Source: a virus
Reading direction: 5' to 3' (one strand)
DNA: 64,000 bases
IMG/VR virus record: IMGVR_UViG_3300027987_000368
Span: 16,844-80,843 of that record
The position numbers and the translations under genes are program-made. The notes below the pieces were generated by a model that did no database searches, was not told the origin of the DNA, and saw only the letters and a list, made by a program, of their open reading frames with translations. Shown piece by piece: positions 14,875-21,792 of this stretch (within the stretch, counting starts at the first letter, position 1; each line of letters begins with the position of its first letter).

Positions 14875-14955
14875 CAGCAGCTGGCTATTGATGAGTTTCC
14901 TGAGCCGCTGGTCGCGCGCGGCGCCCTGCGACGCCGCGGTGACAACGAAGCTCAA
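14875..14955 (-). pseudogene. Remnant of the 3' end of a gp48-like baseplate gene
   Basis: Read from 14955 the peptide contains AASQGAARDQRLRKLINSQL. The end of the intact gp48-like protein (26656-27246) reads ATSLGAAQDQALQDLINGQL, identical at 13 of 20 positions, with matching DNA. No start or upstream part of the gene is present. Confidence 0.55.
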
Positions 14956-14961
14956 CGTGGG

Positions 14962-15282
14962 CTACTCGGTCCACTCGGCGAGCCCACGGATGAGCTCGCC
15001 GAGATGGGCGAGGCCGATGGTGTTGTGCTTGCTCGGGACTCCCTCGCAGCGAGCGAGGCTCTCCAGGATCTCTGCGACCTCGAGCAACTCGCCGCCATCT
15101 GGGGTCAGCGCTGGCGTGATTCCGCCCTTGACGAGTTGGCGCTCGAGCGCGCGCACCCGCAGAGATTGACCGCGGATCAGGGCGCTGAGCTCGACGATGG
15201 GGTCTATGGCCGCGGGCGCGCGGTAGGGGCCCGTCGTGGTCGAGGCGGCTGGTCGCCGTCGAAGTCGGTCCAGTAGCCCCAT
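14962..15282 (-). CDS. Hypothetical protein, 106 aa
   Basis: Starts MGLLDRLRRRPAAS at 15282; its ATG overlaps the upstream TAA (TAATG). The C-terminal half is helical (GELLEVAEILESLARCEG). No family is recognised. Confidence 0.6.
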   Translation of the reverse strand: MGLLDRLRRRPAASTTTGPYRAPAAIDPIVELSALIRGQSLRVRALERQLVKGGITPALTPDGGELLEVAEILESLARCEGVPSKHNTIGLAHLGELIRGLAEWTE

Positions 15283-15359
15283 TACCTCGCCGCGCGGGCC
15301 GGATCGGCGCGGACGTCCTCGGCGTCGCGCTCGTAGTCATCCCAGTCGAGCGTGCTCAT
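15282..15359 (-). CDS. Acidic 25-aa peptide
   Basis: ATG at 15359 overlaps the stop of the membrane peptide upstream (ATGA), and its TAA overlaps the next start (TAATG). The peptide begins MSTLDWDDYERDAEDV and is highly acidic. Gene status rests on the tight coupling at both ends; function unknown. Confidence 0.45.
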   Translation of the reverse strand: MSTLDWDDYERDAEDVRADPARAAR

Positions 15360-15430
15360 GCCCACACTACGAAGAGCCCGACCAGCACACCGACCGCAGC
15401 TCCGATGATGGCGCTCCCGACGTACTTCAC
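15356..15430 (-). CDS. 24-aa single-helix membrane peptide
   Basis: GTG at 15430 overlaps the upstream stop (GTGA). The product is MKYVGSAIIGAAVGVLVGLF plus four residues: one glycine-rich transmembrane helix. It is translationally coupled on both sides. A role in membrane disruption or signalling is possible but unproven. Confidence 0.5.
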   Translation of the reverse strand: MKYVGSAIIGAAVGVLVGLFVVWA

Positions 15431-15738
15431 GAACCGGCCTCGCGCCGGGTCTCGCTGAGCACCCAAAAGTACAGAGGCGCCCGCGACGGGGCCGACTCGA
15501 TCAGCTCCGCCCGGACAAATCGGCCAACGATCGGCGTCGCAGTCGAGCACCGAACCTCGGTTCCAGTCGGGGGCGGATCGCCAATGTTGGCGAAGAGCAG
15601 CGGGGCGCCGTCCAACAGGAGCACGTTGGCGTTGGCGTCCTTGATCACGATGGTCTTGCCCGCGCTCGTGAGCACCCCGATCCCGCCAGCCTTGAGCCAG
15701 TCGGGGCCCGCGAGTTGGAGCGTGACGGCGTCATTCAT
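15427..15738 (-). CDS. Hypothetical beta-rich protein, 103 aa
   Basis: Starts MNDAVTLQLAGPDWLKAG. Strand-rich (KTIVIKDANANVLLLDGAPLLF) with an Asp/Pro loop; it could be a small structural or binding domain. Coupled to both neighbours. No family recognised. Confidence 0.6.
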   Translation of the reverse strand: MNDAVTLQLAGPDWLKAGGIGVLTSAGKTIVIKDANANVLLLDGAPLLFANIGDPPPTGTEVRCSTATPIVGRFVRAELIESAPSRAPLYFWVLSETRREAGS

Positions 15739-15980
15739 GGTGATGTCCTCTCCAGCTGCGAAGCCGGGCCTGTGCTCCCGTGGGCCTTGACCAGCGCGCG
15801 CTGGTCCTCGGCGCCCAGCTCCTCGAGCAGGCGCAGGGCCCAGCGAAGGGCGCTCGCCTCTGCGCGGTCGTGGTCGCCGTCACGATCCGCGATCCATGCG
15901 AGCCGCCTGCGCAGTCGGTTCATCCGCGCGCGACCCTTGCTAGAGCTCGGGCTTGCTGGGTCGTCTCGCCGGTCAGGCAT
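15735..15980 (-). CDS. Hypothetical basic/acidic helical protein, 81 aa
   Basis: Starts MPDRRDDPASPSSSKGR at 15980, overlapping the end of the HD/deaminase gene by 8 bp. Basic N-terminus followed by an amphipathic helix (EASALRWALRLLEELGAEDQ). Function unknown. Confidence 0.55.
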   Translation of the reverse strand: MPDRRDDPASPSSSKGRARMNRLRRRLAWIADRDGDHDRAEASALRWALRLLEELGAEDQRALVKAHGSTGPASQLERTSP

Positions 15981-17604
15981 CCTGTTCCTCGATGATCGGA
16001 AGCCCACACTCCTTGAGCGTGAGCCTGTGGAATTCTTCCGTGGTGTATCGCCGCCAGCCGGTGTCGTGAAACAGCCAGACGCCCGCGACCCGGCGCTCGC
16101 GGGCAATGCTGCGCGAGCACTGCCAGCAGGATGGACCGCCCGACACGGCGAGCTGGCCGTCGGCGGTCTTGACATGCAGGAGCTCGAGCTGGTCGAGGTA
16201 GTGCGCGGTCATGTCCCGGAGCGCCTCCATCTCGGCGTGCTCGCAGAGCTTGGCGCAGTTGGCCATGCACGCGGGTGATCCGTCACAACCAAGGGGGCGA
16301 GGCGGGGAGTTGTGCCCGCCGCTGATGAGCTGCGGCGTGTTGTCCGGCCGGTAGATGGCTGGCTTGTAGATGACCACTCCGCGCTTGCTTTTGCAGCACG
16401 GCGATGTGTTGGCCAGCCGGACGGCGCGATCAATAGCGAATTGTGGCGGGTTCATTTCGGTCCTTGGCTGTGAATGTAGTTGATCGATGGTGAACGAATG
16501 GCCCCCGGTTCGCGTTGGGGCTTGGTCACCGAGGAGCTCGGCTTCGCAGCGTTCGGTCGCGGCGGCGTAGAGCTCCCGAGCGTGCGCCTGCTCTGGGTAC
16601 ATCTCGACGAGCTCGGCCGCTTGCTCTGCGTGCTTGGAGATCATGTCCTCGCGCGTCATCCCGATCGACCGCAGAGCGGAGCCGCGATTCAGCAGGTGCG
16701 TCAGCCTCGGGCAGATCTTGTCGATGTACCTGACCCAGCGTGCCTCGGGCGTCGATTGGCGCTCGTAGTCTTCGATCAGCTCGACGATCCGCGGAAGCCC
16801 GAGCGCGCGCAGCTGCTCGAGCGCGGCCTGCTCGCGCGCCGCCTTGTGCTCCCGCTCCCCGTCCGTCAGCCCCCAGGCCGTGCACGTGTCCTTGGCGTAG
16901 GTCTCGACCAGGTCGTGGACGAGCACCGCGCCAAGCAGCTGCGCCCGCCGGAGCTCGCTCGGAGCGAGTTCGATGGCGAGCAGCCCGAGCATCACCGTGT
17001 GTGTCGTGTCGCTCTCGGGCTGGCCGTCGGGGTGCTCGGTCGTGCGCAGGACCTGTCCGAACTGCATCGCCACCTCCGCGAGCTTGAGCGCCTGCTCGAG
17101 CTGGTGATCGGCCAGCTGCCCGTCGAGGTCGGCGTCGCGCTTGGCGAGTTCCGCAACGCTGGGGAAGTCGGATGTGTTGATGCCCAGCCGCGCGATGGCT
17201 TCGCGCGCGCGCTCGTTCGGCGTCGCCAGCTTCGCCGCCTCAAGCCCGATCAGATCGGCAAGGGCGACGTCACTCAGCAGCGTCAACCGCCCGGGTTCCC
17301 CGACTAGCCTGACCCCGACGATCGCGGGTGGATCCCCATCGAGGCGCCTGAGCACCGGGTACCACCACGACTCGCGGCCCTCGTTCGTGAGCTGCACCAA
17401 CCAGCCGTCGACGGTTGGAACCCCGCGGGCGAAGTGATGACCAGGCGGATCCCCGGCATCGAGCTCCCCGGAGAACACCAGTTCGACCTCGGCGCCAGCC
17501 ATCTCGGCGGATTCGAGCTGGCGCAGGAACTCGGCTCGCACGTGGGTGAGCATGGCGGATTGACCAAGCTCACCCACGTGCGGACCAGACTTATCAGTCT
17601 TCAT
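15973..17604 (-). CDS. Fused HD-domain phosphohydrolase and deoxycytidylate deaminase-like protein
   Basis: 543 residues from an ATG overlapping the upstream stop. Residues about 170-355 are a YfbR-like HD domain: His in ESDTTHTVM (197-205), HD in LVHDLVE (228-234) and a later Asp in RYIDKICPR (292-300), as in dNMP 5'-nucleotidases and dNTP hydrolases. Residues about 385-510 are a zinc deaminase of the dCMP-deaminase type: ISGGHNSPPR (427-436), catalytic HAE (456-458) and CWQC (493-496). The first 130 residues are unassigned. Linking nucleotide hydrolysis and deamination suggests control of the dCTP/dUMP pool. A good ribosome-binding site before Met384 could give a separate deaminase. The fusion is unusual; both active sites look intact. 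Confidence 0.82.
   Translation of the reverse strand: MKTDKSGPHVGELGQSAMLTHVRAEFLRQLESAEMAGAEVELVFSGELDAGDPPGHHFARGVPTVDGWLVQLTNEGRESWWYPVLRRLDGDPPAIVGVRLVGEPGRLTLLSDVALADLIGLEAAKLATPNERAREAIARLGINTSDFPSVAELAKRDADLDGQLADHQLEQALKLAEVAMQFGQVLRTTEHPDGQPESDTTHTVMLGLLAIELAPSELRRAQLLGAVLVHDLVETYAKDTCTAWGLTDGEREHKAAREQAALEQLRALGLPRIVELIEDYERQSTPEARWVRYIDKICPRLTHLLNRGSALRSIGMTREDMISKHAEQAAELVEMYPEQAHARELYAAATERCEAELLGDQAPTRTGGHSFTIDQLHSQPRTEMNPPQFAIDRAVRLANTSPCCKSKRGVVIYKPAIYRPDNTPQLISGGHNSPPRPLGCDGSPACMANCAKLCEHAEMEALRDMTAHYLDQLELLHVKTADGQLAVSGGPSCWQCSRSIARERRVAGVWLFHDTGWRRYTTEEFHRLTLKECGLPIIEEQDA
16461..16465 (-). promoter_or_regulatory. Internal ribosome-binding site before deaminase domain
   Basis: On the minus strand AAGGA stands 5 nt before the in-frame ATG at 16455 (Met384 of the HD/deaminase fusion). 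It would give a free deaminase of 160 residues beginning MNPPQFAIDRAVRL. Confidence 0.45.
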
Positions 17605-18092
17605 CGGGTCACCGTCGCCGCCGGCAAGGCCAGGATCCCGCCCACTGAGTAGTCGGCCTCGGCGAAGTCGGCGATGTTCGGCACGATCCGCTCGGCGAAG
17701 GTCTGCTGTCCGCTCTCGATCGCTGGCAACCAGACATCGATCGGAGACTCCAGGCCGCTCTCGATCACCTCGAGCTTCGACTTCACCGCCCAATAGAGCG
17801 TCCGATGCAGCCGCATCGCCTGCTTTTTCCAGTGCTTGTCGGCTGCGTCGCCCCTCAACCCACGCTGGAGCGGGTCTCCCTGTCGTGGCGGATCGACAAC
17901 CAACCGCACCATCATGGTGATGCCGGCGTGGATGAACTGGAAGCGAAGTATCGAGCGATGCGGTGGCGTCGTGGTCCACTGGACCGCCGTCACTCCGTGT
18001 TGCTCGAGCAGCTTCGAGATGTCGGTGCGCGACTTATCAACGCCGACCTTCGTGTCGGCGTACGGCTTTGGCCTGCTCTTGGGCTTGGTCAT
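17601..18092 (-). CDS. Hypothetical protein, 163 aa
   Basis: Starts MTKPKSRPKPYADTKVG; the open frame further upstream runs through the tRNA and terminator and is not used. It reads like a small alpha/beta protein (RSILRFQFIHAGITMMVRLV, then HWKKQAMRLHRTLYWAVKSKL), which resembles short phage proteins of unknown function. It is coupled by ATGA to the HD/deaminase gene. Confidence 0.65.
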   Translation of the reverse strand: MTKPKSRPKPYADTKVGVDKSRTDISKLLEQHGVTAVQWTTTPPHRSILRFQFIHAGITMMVRLVVDPPRQGDPLQRGLRGDAADKHWKKQAMRLHRTLYWAVKSKLEVIESGLESPIDVWLPAIESGQQTFAERIVPNIADFAEADYSVGGILALPAATVTR

Positions 18093-18166
18093 GACAGCCC
18101 AAGCATCGCAATCGTCGAGAGATTCCCGCCTCGATCCACGCAAGACCAACTCCGCATATGAAAGAA

Positions 18167-18201
18167 GCGCCGGCTGCCTACGATCGATCGGCAGCCGGCG
18201 C
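18167..18201 (-). terminator. Rho-independent terminator-like hairpin after the tRNA
   Basis: Arms GCGCCGGCTGCC (18167-18178) and GGCAGCCGGCGC (18190-18201) are perfectly complementary with an 11-nt loop. On the minus strand the stem is followed by TTCTTTC, so it can stop transcription coming from the tRNA. Confidence 0.7.
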
Positions 18202-18217
18202 TCTAGGTTGTTGGTGT

Positions 18218-18291
<74 letters not shown>

Positions 18292-18299
18292 GCTCTGGT

Positions 18300-18503
18300 C
18301 TACCGCCGTGGACGACCACCGTCAAGGTTCCGCGGGGCGACCGCGTCGGAGAACCAGGCGCTGGCGCTGCACGACGCTGCTGCGTCTGGGCCGGCATCGC
18401 GACAAGTTCGGCACACGTGCCTGCGGACCAGTACAGAACCCACTTTTTTGACCTTGACCTCGTGGTCCAGCACGAGGTCGCTGCTGCATTTGATCGTGGC
18501 CAT
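18300..18503 (-). CDS. Small protein with CxxC, 67 aa
   Basis: Starts MATIKCSSDLVLDHEV (an ATG at 18521 is an alternative). CRTC near residue 32, with Cys6, may bind zinc. It ends 9 bp before the tRNA, so the two may be co-transcribed. Function unknown. Confidence 0.5.
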   Translation of the reverse strand: MATIKCSSDLVLDHEVKVKKVGSVLVRRHVCRTCRDAGPDAAASCSASAWFSDAVAPRNLDGGRPRR

Positions 18504-18557
18504 CGACCCGCCCAAAGCCATCCGCCGGTCGGGTATTCCACCCGCTCGGAGCCGCGG

Positions 18558-19328
18558 TCACTTCCGCCTTCGTCGGAGCCAGCGCCACGCCTTGATCACG
18601 ACCTCGACGTGGCAGTGAGCTGGCCAGCACGAGCAGACGGCGTAGTGGGCCGGCGTCAGCTGCTCGAGGTAGTCGACGACCGCGCGGTCGAAGTCAGGCC
18701 CCGCGGTGATCTTGCCACGCAGCCACGCCCGGTACGAAGCGAGCGACGCTACGACGGCGTCAGCTCGAGACTCGTCGGGGCCGGGCTTGAACTTGAACGG
18801 GTTCCCCGCGGGCGACGGCCGGCCGCAGTAGAGCGCGGGTCCCGGCGGGGTGCCGTGGTGCGAATTCCACGGGCGCGGCTCGGCGACGGCCCAGATGTGG
18901 TGCACGACCAGCCCGGCCTCGTAGCCAGCGACGCGGCAGTCAAGCGTGCCCGCGCCGCCCTCGAACGCGATCACCACGTCGGCGCGCGGGTCCGGGACCA
19001 GTTGCCCTGGCCGGCGACCCGAGATCATGTCTCGGTTGCGGATCGGACCAGCAGGGCGCCCGTGCCGTTTCCAGTCGGCCGGCCACGATTCGACATCCCA
19101 GCCGCGCGCTCGGAGGTAGCCCGCAACGAGCGTGTCGGTGCTGCCGACGAGTTCGCCGCGGGCGTTCTTCTTGGGCGGGCAGGCTCCATGCCGGACCACG
19201 CGGGCGCCGATGCCAGCAAGGAGTACCTCGAGCTGCTCGAGCTCCGCCAGCGTGGGGGTCCGGTCCCTACCGCCAGTGATGACCGCGACCTCGCGTCGAT
19301 CCTGTGGTTGTGAGTCCGACGGATTCAC
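18558..19328 (-). CDS. SLOG (DUF2493/YspA-like) domain fused to DUF4326
   Basis: 256 residues from GTG 19328, which overlaps the upstream stop (GTGA). Residues about 14-145 form a Rossmann-like SLOG domain: VAVITGGRD (14-22), GSTDTLVAGYL (62-72), PIRNRDMI (95-102) and EGGAGTLD (123-130), the nucleotide-ligand-binding pattern of YspA/LOG-like proteins. Residues 165-250 match DUF4326: LYCGRPSPAGNPFKF, then VCSCWPAHCHVEVV. SLOG domains bind nucleotide derivatives in several conflict systems. The fusion of a nucleotide sensor with DUF4326 in one phage protein is notable; its substrate is unknown. Confidence 0.8.
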   Translation of the reverse strand: MNPSDSQPQDRREVAVITGGRDRTPTLAELEQLEVLLAGIGARVVRHGACPPKKNARGELVGSTDTLVAGYLRARGWDVESWPADWKRHGRPAGPIRNRDMISGRRPGQLVPDPRADVVIAFEGGAGTLDCRVAGYEAGLVVHHIWAVAEPRPWNSHHGTPPGPALYCGRPSPAGNPFKFKPGPDESRADAVVASLASYRAWLRGKITAGPDFDRAVVDYLEQLTPAHYAVCSCWPAHCHVEVVIKAWRWLRRRRK

Positions 19329-19525
19329 TTGATGCTCTTCCGCCTGTACGCCCACCAAGTGCGTGCCTTCTGCTCTGCATGAGCGTACGACCTCGCTGCA
19401 AAGAACCGCGTTGACTCGAGCCTCGTAGCCGTATCCACAAGGATCACGGGGTAAGGGTCCTCCCCGTCTCGGCATGTCTCAGAAGCCAGCTGGTGACTTC
19501 GGTGGAGCATCTTGCGAGGCGACAT
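19325..19525 (-). CDS. Hypothetical protein, 66 aa
   Basis: Starts MSPRKMLHRSHQLASE. One strand-rich section (YPVILVDTATRLESTRFF) and a basic helix (SYAHAEQKARTWWAYRRKS). Coupled to the SLOG gene by GTGA. Function unknown. Confidence 0.55.
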   Translation of the reverse strand: MSPRKMLHRSHQLASETCRDGEDPYPVILVDTATRLESTRFFAARSYAHAEQKARTWWAYRRKSIK

Positions 19526-19582
19526 CAACAGGACTACCTCTGTGGCTCAGGCTCCATTCCTGGTGCGACCTGTCGCACTTGG

Positions 19583-19804
19583 CTACTCCTGAGTTTCGGC
19601 CTCGGCCACCGCGAGCGCGAGCTTCTTCAGCTTGCGCTCGATCTTCCCAGCCGTGGCGAGATCCGTCCTCACGACGGCCTTGACCGCGCTGCCTTCTTCT
19701 TCGGTCAGCGGAACCAGGTCGATCTGGCTCGGTTCGATGTTGAGCACCTTGGCGAGAGCCCTGGTGACGTTGGCGTGGTCGATGTCGTAGGTGACGTTAT
19801 CCAT
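19583..19804 (-). CDS. Hypothetical protein, 73 aa
   Basis: Starts MDNVTYDIDHANVTRAL. A small alpha/beta protein ending in a Lys/Ala/Glu helix (KIERKLKKLALAVAEAETQ). No family recognised. It is the first minus-strand gene of the run. Confidence 0.55.
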   Translation of the reverse strand: MDNVTYDIDHANVTRALAKVLNIEPSQIDLVPLTEEEGSAVKAVVRTDLATAGKIERKLKKLALAVAEAETQE

Positions 19805-19881
19805 CGATTCACCAACCGGCGGATGTCCTTGGCATTCCAGGCGAGGTGAAATAGCTGAGCGTCGGTTGCGGTCATGCGGAC

Positions 19882-20139
19882 ATGAGCGACGAGCTGACCA
19901 ACACGAAGCGCGCCGAGGACATGATCGACACCTTGTCGATGGAGCTGGCATCCAGCGATGACTTCGAGGGTGAACTCGAAGATGCCTACTACGCTGCGGG
20001 TGCTCACTTGCTTGCGGGTGCCTTGCTGCGCATCGCCGCGCTGACGACCGAGCTGAAGCTCGAGCAGCAGAATCACCGCGCCGAGATCGACCGCATCATC
20101 CAGACCGAATCTGCGTGCAGGACCGACCCCAAGGGATGA
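19882..20139 (+). CDS. Hypothetical helical protein, 85 aa
   Basis: Starts MSDELTNTKRAEDMID. Mostly acidic and helical (LASSDDFEGELEDAYYAAGA, LTTELKLEQQNHRAEI), possibly coiled coil. Start of a short plus-strand unit divergent from 19804. Function unknown. Confidence 0.6.
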   Translation: MSDELTNTKRAEDMIDTLSMELASSDDFEGELEDAYYAAGAHLLAGALLRIAALTTELKLEQQNHRAEIDRIIQTESACRTDPKG

Positions 20140-20186
20140 CCCAGCTCGAGCTCAGCCTGACCCTCGATGTCAGCGTCGGCGCCTAA
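20136..20186 (+). CDS. Possible 16-aa peptide
   Basis: ATG at 20136 overlaps the previous stop (ATGA) and runs MTQLELSLTLDVSVGA to TAA. Only the coupling supports it, and it overlaps the end of the opposite gene. Confidence 0.25.
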   Translation: MTQLELSLTLDVSVGA

Positions 20187-21084
20187 ACTCTAGCCGAAGC
20201 TCGACACCGAGTTCGCGGCACACGGCTTCGAGGGCGTCAGCCGCGGGCCAGGGGTGGCGAGGGTATGAGCCTCCGCAGCTTCTTCTCACTCGAGGCCCCC
20301 GACAGATCCGGCCAGCAGAGCTCAGCCAGCCCGCCGACCGTCGTGTCGTGCTCGAGCAGGTAGGCGTCGACGAGCTCGCGGAGCTGTTCGCCTGGGAGCT
20401 CGACGAGGGGCTGCTCGGCGGGCATCGAGCTCGGACCCGGAGCCGGTGGCCACCGGCCTTGTTCGCCACGTGCCGGATGATGTTGCTCTTGCCCGTTCCG
20501 GGCTCGCCCACCAGCAAGACCGAGCACATGTACCCCTTGGCGAGATAGGGCAGCTGGCGCAGCCAGATCCTCTCGGCCGTCCCGCTCGGCAGCGTCTCGG
20601 TGATCGGGTCAACCTGGAGCTGCGCCGGTCCGATCGCGGGCTGATGGAACTTCACCGCGGATCCCATCGCCTCCCAGGCGAATGCCCGGAGCGCAGCGAT
20701 GGCCTCGTCAGGATCGCCGACCGTGAACGGACCATCGACCCACCGCTCGTACTCGACCCACGCGACGCGGACGCCGTTGACGACTCCCGCCACGACCGTC
20801 TCGTTTTTCTTGCTCTCGCCCTCGGGAGCGACGAGGTGGTGGGCGATGCAAAGCTGGAGAAGGAAGTGCTCGAGCGGAGCTGCTCCCGGGACTGAGCGCC
20901 ACCCGCTGAGCGGCGCGCGGTCGAACTTGTCGATCGCCTTTGATAGTAGCTTCGCACCGACCGCCACGAAGCCGATCGGGCCAGTGTCCTTGTTGAGCTG
21001 CACCAGCACGTCGGCCGTGTCGCCCACCACGCGCACGCCCTTGAGCGCGAACTCGCGAATCATCCTCTTGTCGATCTTCGTCAT
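20170..21084 (-). pseudogene. AAA+/P-loop ATPase truncated just after Walker A
   Basis: Starts MTKIDKRMIREFALKG. Residues 1-190 read as an intact N-terminal domain, and Walker A is LLVGEPGTGKSNIIR (190-204). After about residue 217 the frame becomes Ser/Pro/Arg-rich and unlike protein, and no Walker B, sensor or arginine finger follows. Coding-like sequence resumes in another frame as MPAEQPLVELPGEQLRELVD (20425 down to 20237). It then returns to the original frame as WPAADALEAVCRELGVELRL. A deletion plus frameshift best explains this. The surviving part resembles BCS1-like phage ATPases such as the complete one at 52075-53178. Confidence 0.6.
20237..20425 (-). CDS. Possible small protein within the broken ATPase region
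   Basis: 62 residues, MPAEQPLVELPGEQLRELVD at the start and IPSPPLARG at the end, with high GC in third positions. It may be an independent small gene, or the shifted continuation of a gene whose end (ADALEAVCRELGVELRLEF) is now in another frame. Confidence 0.4.
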   Translation of the reverse strand: MPAEQPLVELPGEQLRELVDAYLLEHDTTVGGLAELCWPDLSGASSEKKLRRLIPSPPLARG

Positions 21085-21168
21085 GCGCGCACGACATCGC
21101 CTGACGGTGTTCGCTTCCACGCAACCAGTCGATTGGAATCACCGGCTCGGGTTTGGACTTGCGCGCGC

Positions 21169-21756
21169 ATGAACCTCGCGTTCGAGTCCATCCGCGCCAA
21201 GCTCGAGCTCGACGTCCAGCGGCGCCTGGTCGAGCAGGTCAGGGCCGTCGCCGCGGCGTCCCCATTCGTCCAGCCCGTCGCTCGCGGCGGCCTGGCCATG
21301 AGCGTCAAGGTCACCTGCGCCGGCGAGCTCGGCTGGGTGGGCGACGGCGCCTACCACTATAGCCGGGCCGATTCGCGCGGGAATCCGTGGCCGCCGATCC
21401 CCGCCGAGTGGACCGAGATCGCCAACCGCGTCATCGGCCGGGAGCTCACCTGGGACTGCGCGATCATCAACTGGTACGCCCCCGGCGCACGCCTGGGCGA
21501 GCACGTCGATCTCAGCGAGCGCGACCGGACCCAGCCGATCGTGACCATCTCGTTGGGCGACGCGGCGTCGTGGACGGTGCGCCGGTTCGCTGGCGCACCG
21601 ATCCACCGCGCGCTCCTCGAGAGCGGCGACGTCACCGTGCTCGAGGACGACACCCGGCTTGCACTTCACTCGATCGAGCGGGTGGTCGACGCCGGGTTGT
21701 TCTCGCCGCTCGGGGTTCGTGGGCGACTTTCGATGACGCTGCGGCGCGCAGGGTGA
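21169..21756 (+). CDS. AlkB-like 2-oxoglutarate/Fe(II) dioxygenase
   Basis: 195 residues starting MNLAFESIRAKLEL. NWYAPGARLGEHVDLSE (101-117) holds the HxD iron ligands (H112, D114), LESGDVTVLEDDTRLALHSI (150-169) the distal His (H167), and RLSMTLR (186-192) the 2-oxoglutarate-binding RxNxTxR with Ser for Asn. IVTISLGD (124-131) is also typical. AlkB proteins remove alkyl groups from DNA or RNA bases. In a phage with three DNA methyltransferases it may repair host-inflicted alkylation or act on modified bases (inference). It is divergent from the broken ATPase, with 84 bp between starts. Confidence 0.88.
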   Translation: MNLAFESIRAKLELDVQRRLVEQVRAVAAASPFVQPVARGGLAMSVKVTCAGELGWVGDGAYHYSRADSRGNPWPPIPAEWTEIANRVIGRELTWDCAIINWYAPGARLGEHVDLSERDRTQPIVTISLGDAASWTVRRFAGAPIHRALLESGDVTVLEDDTRLALHSIERVVDAGLFSPLGVRGRLSMTLRRAG

Positions 21757-21792
21757 GGAATACGCGCCTCCAGGCCGGGCTTGGGGATCGAC

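Noticed and set aside
19705-20076. Minus-strand 123-codon frame overlapping 19583-19804 and 19882-20139
   Set aside because: Its first half is the shadow of the plus-strand gene and its end overlaps the 73-residue gene by about 100 bp; only MTATDAQLFHLAW looks protein-like, which is not enough.
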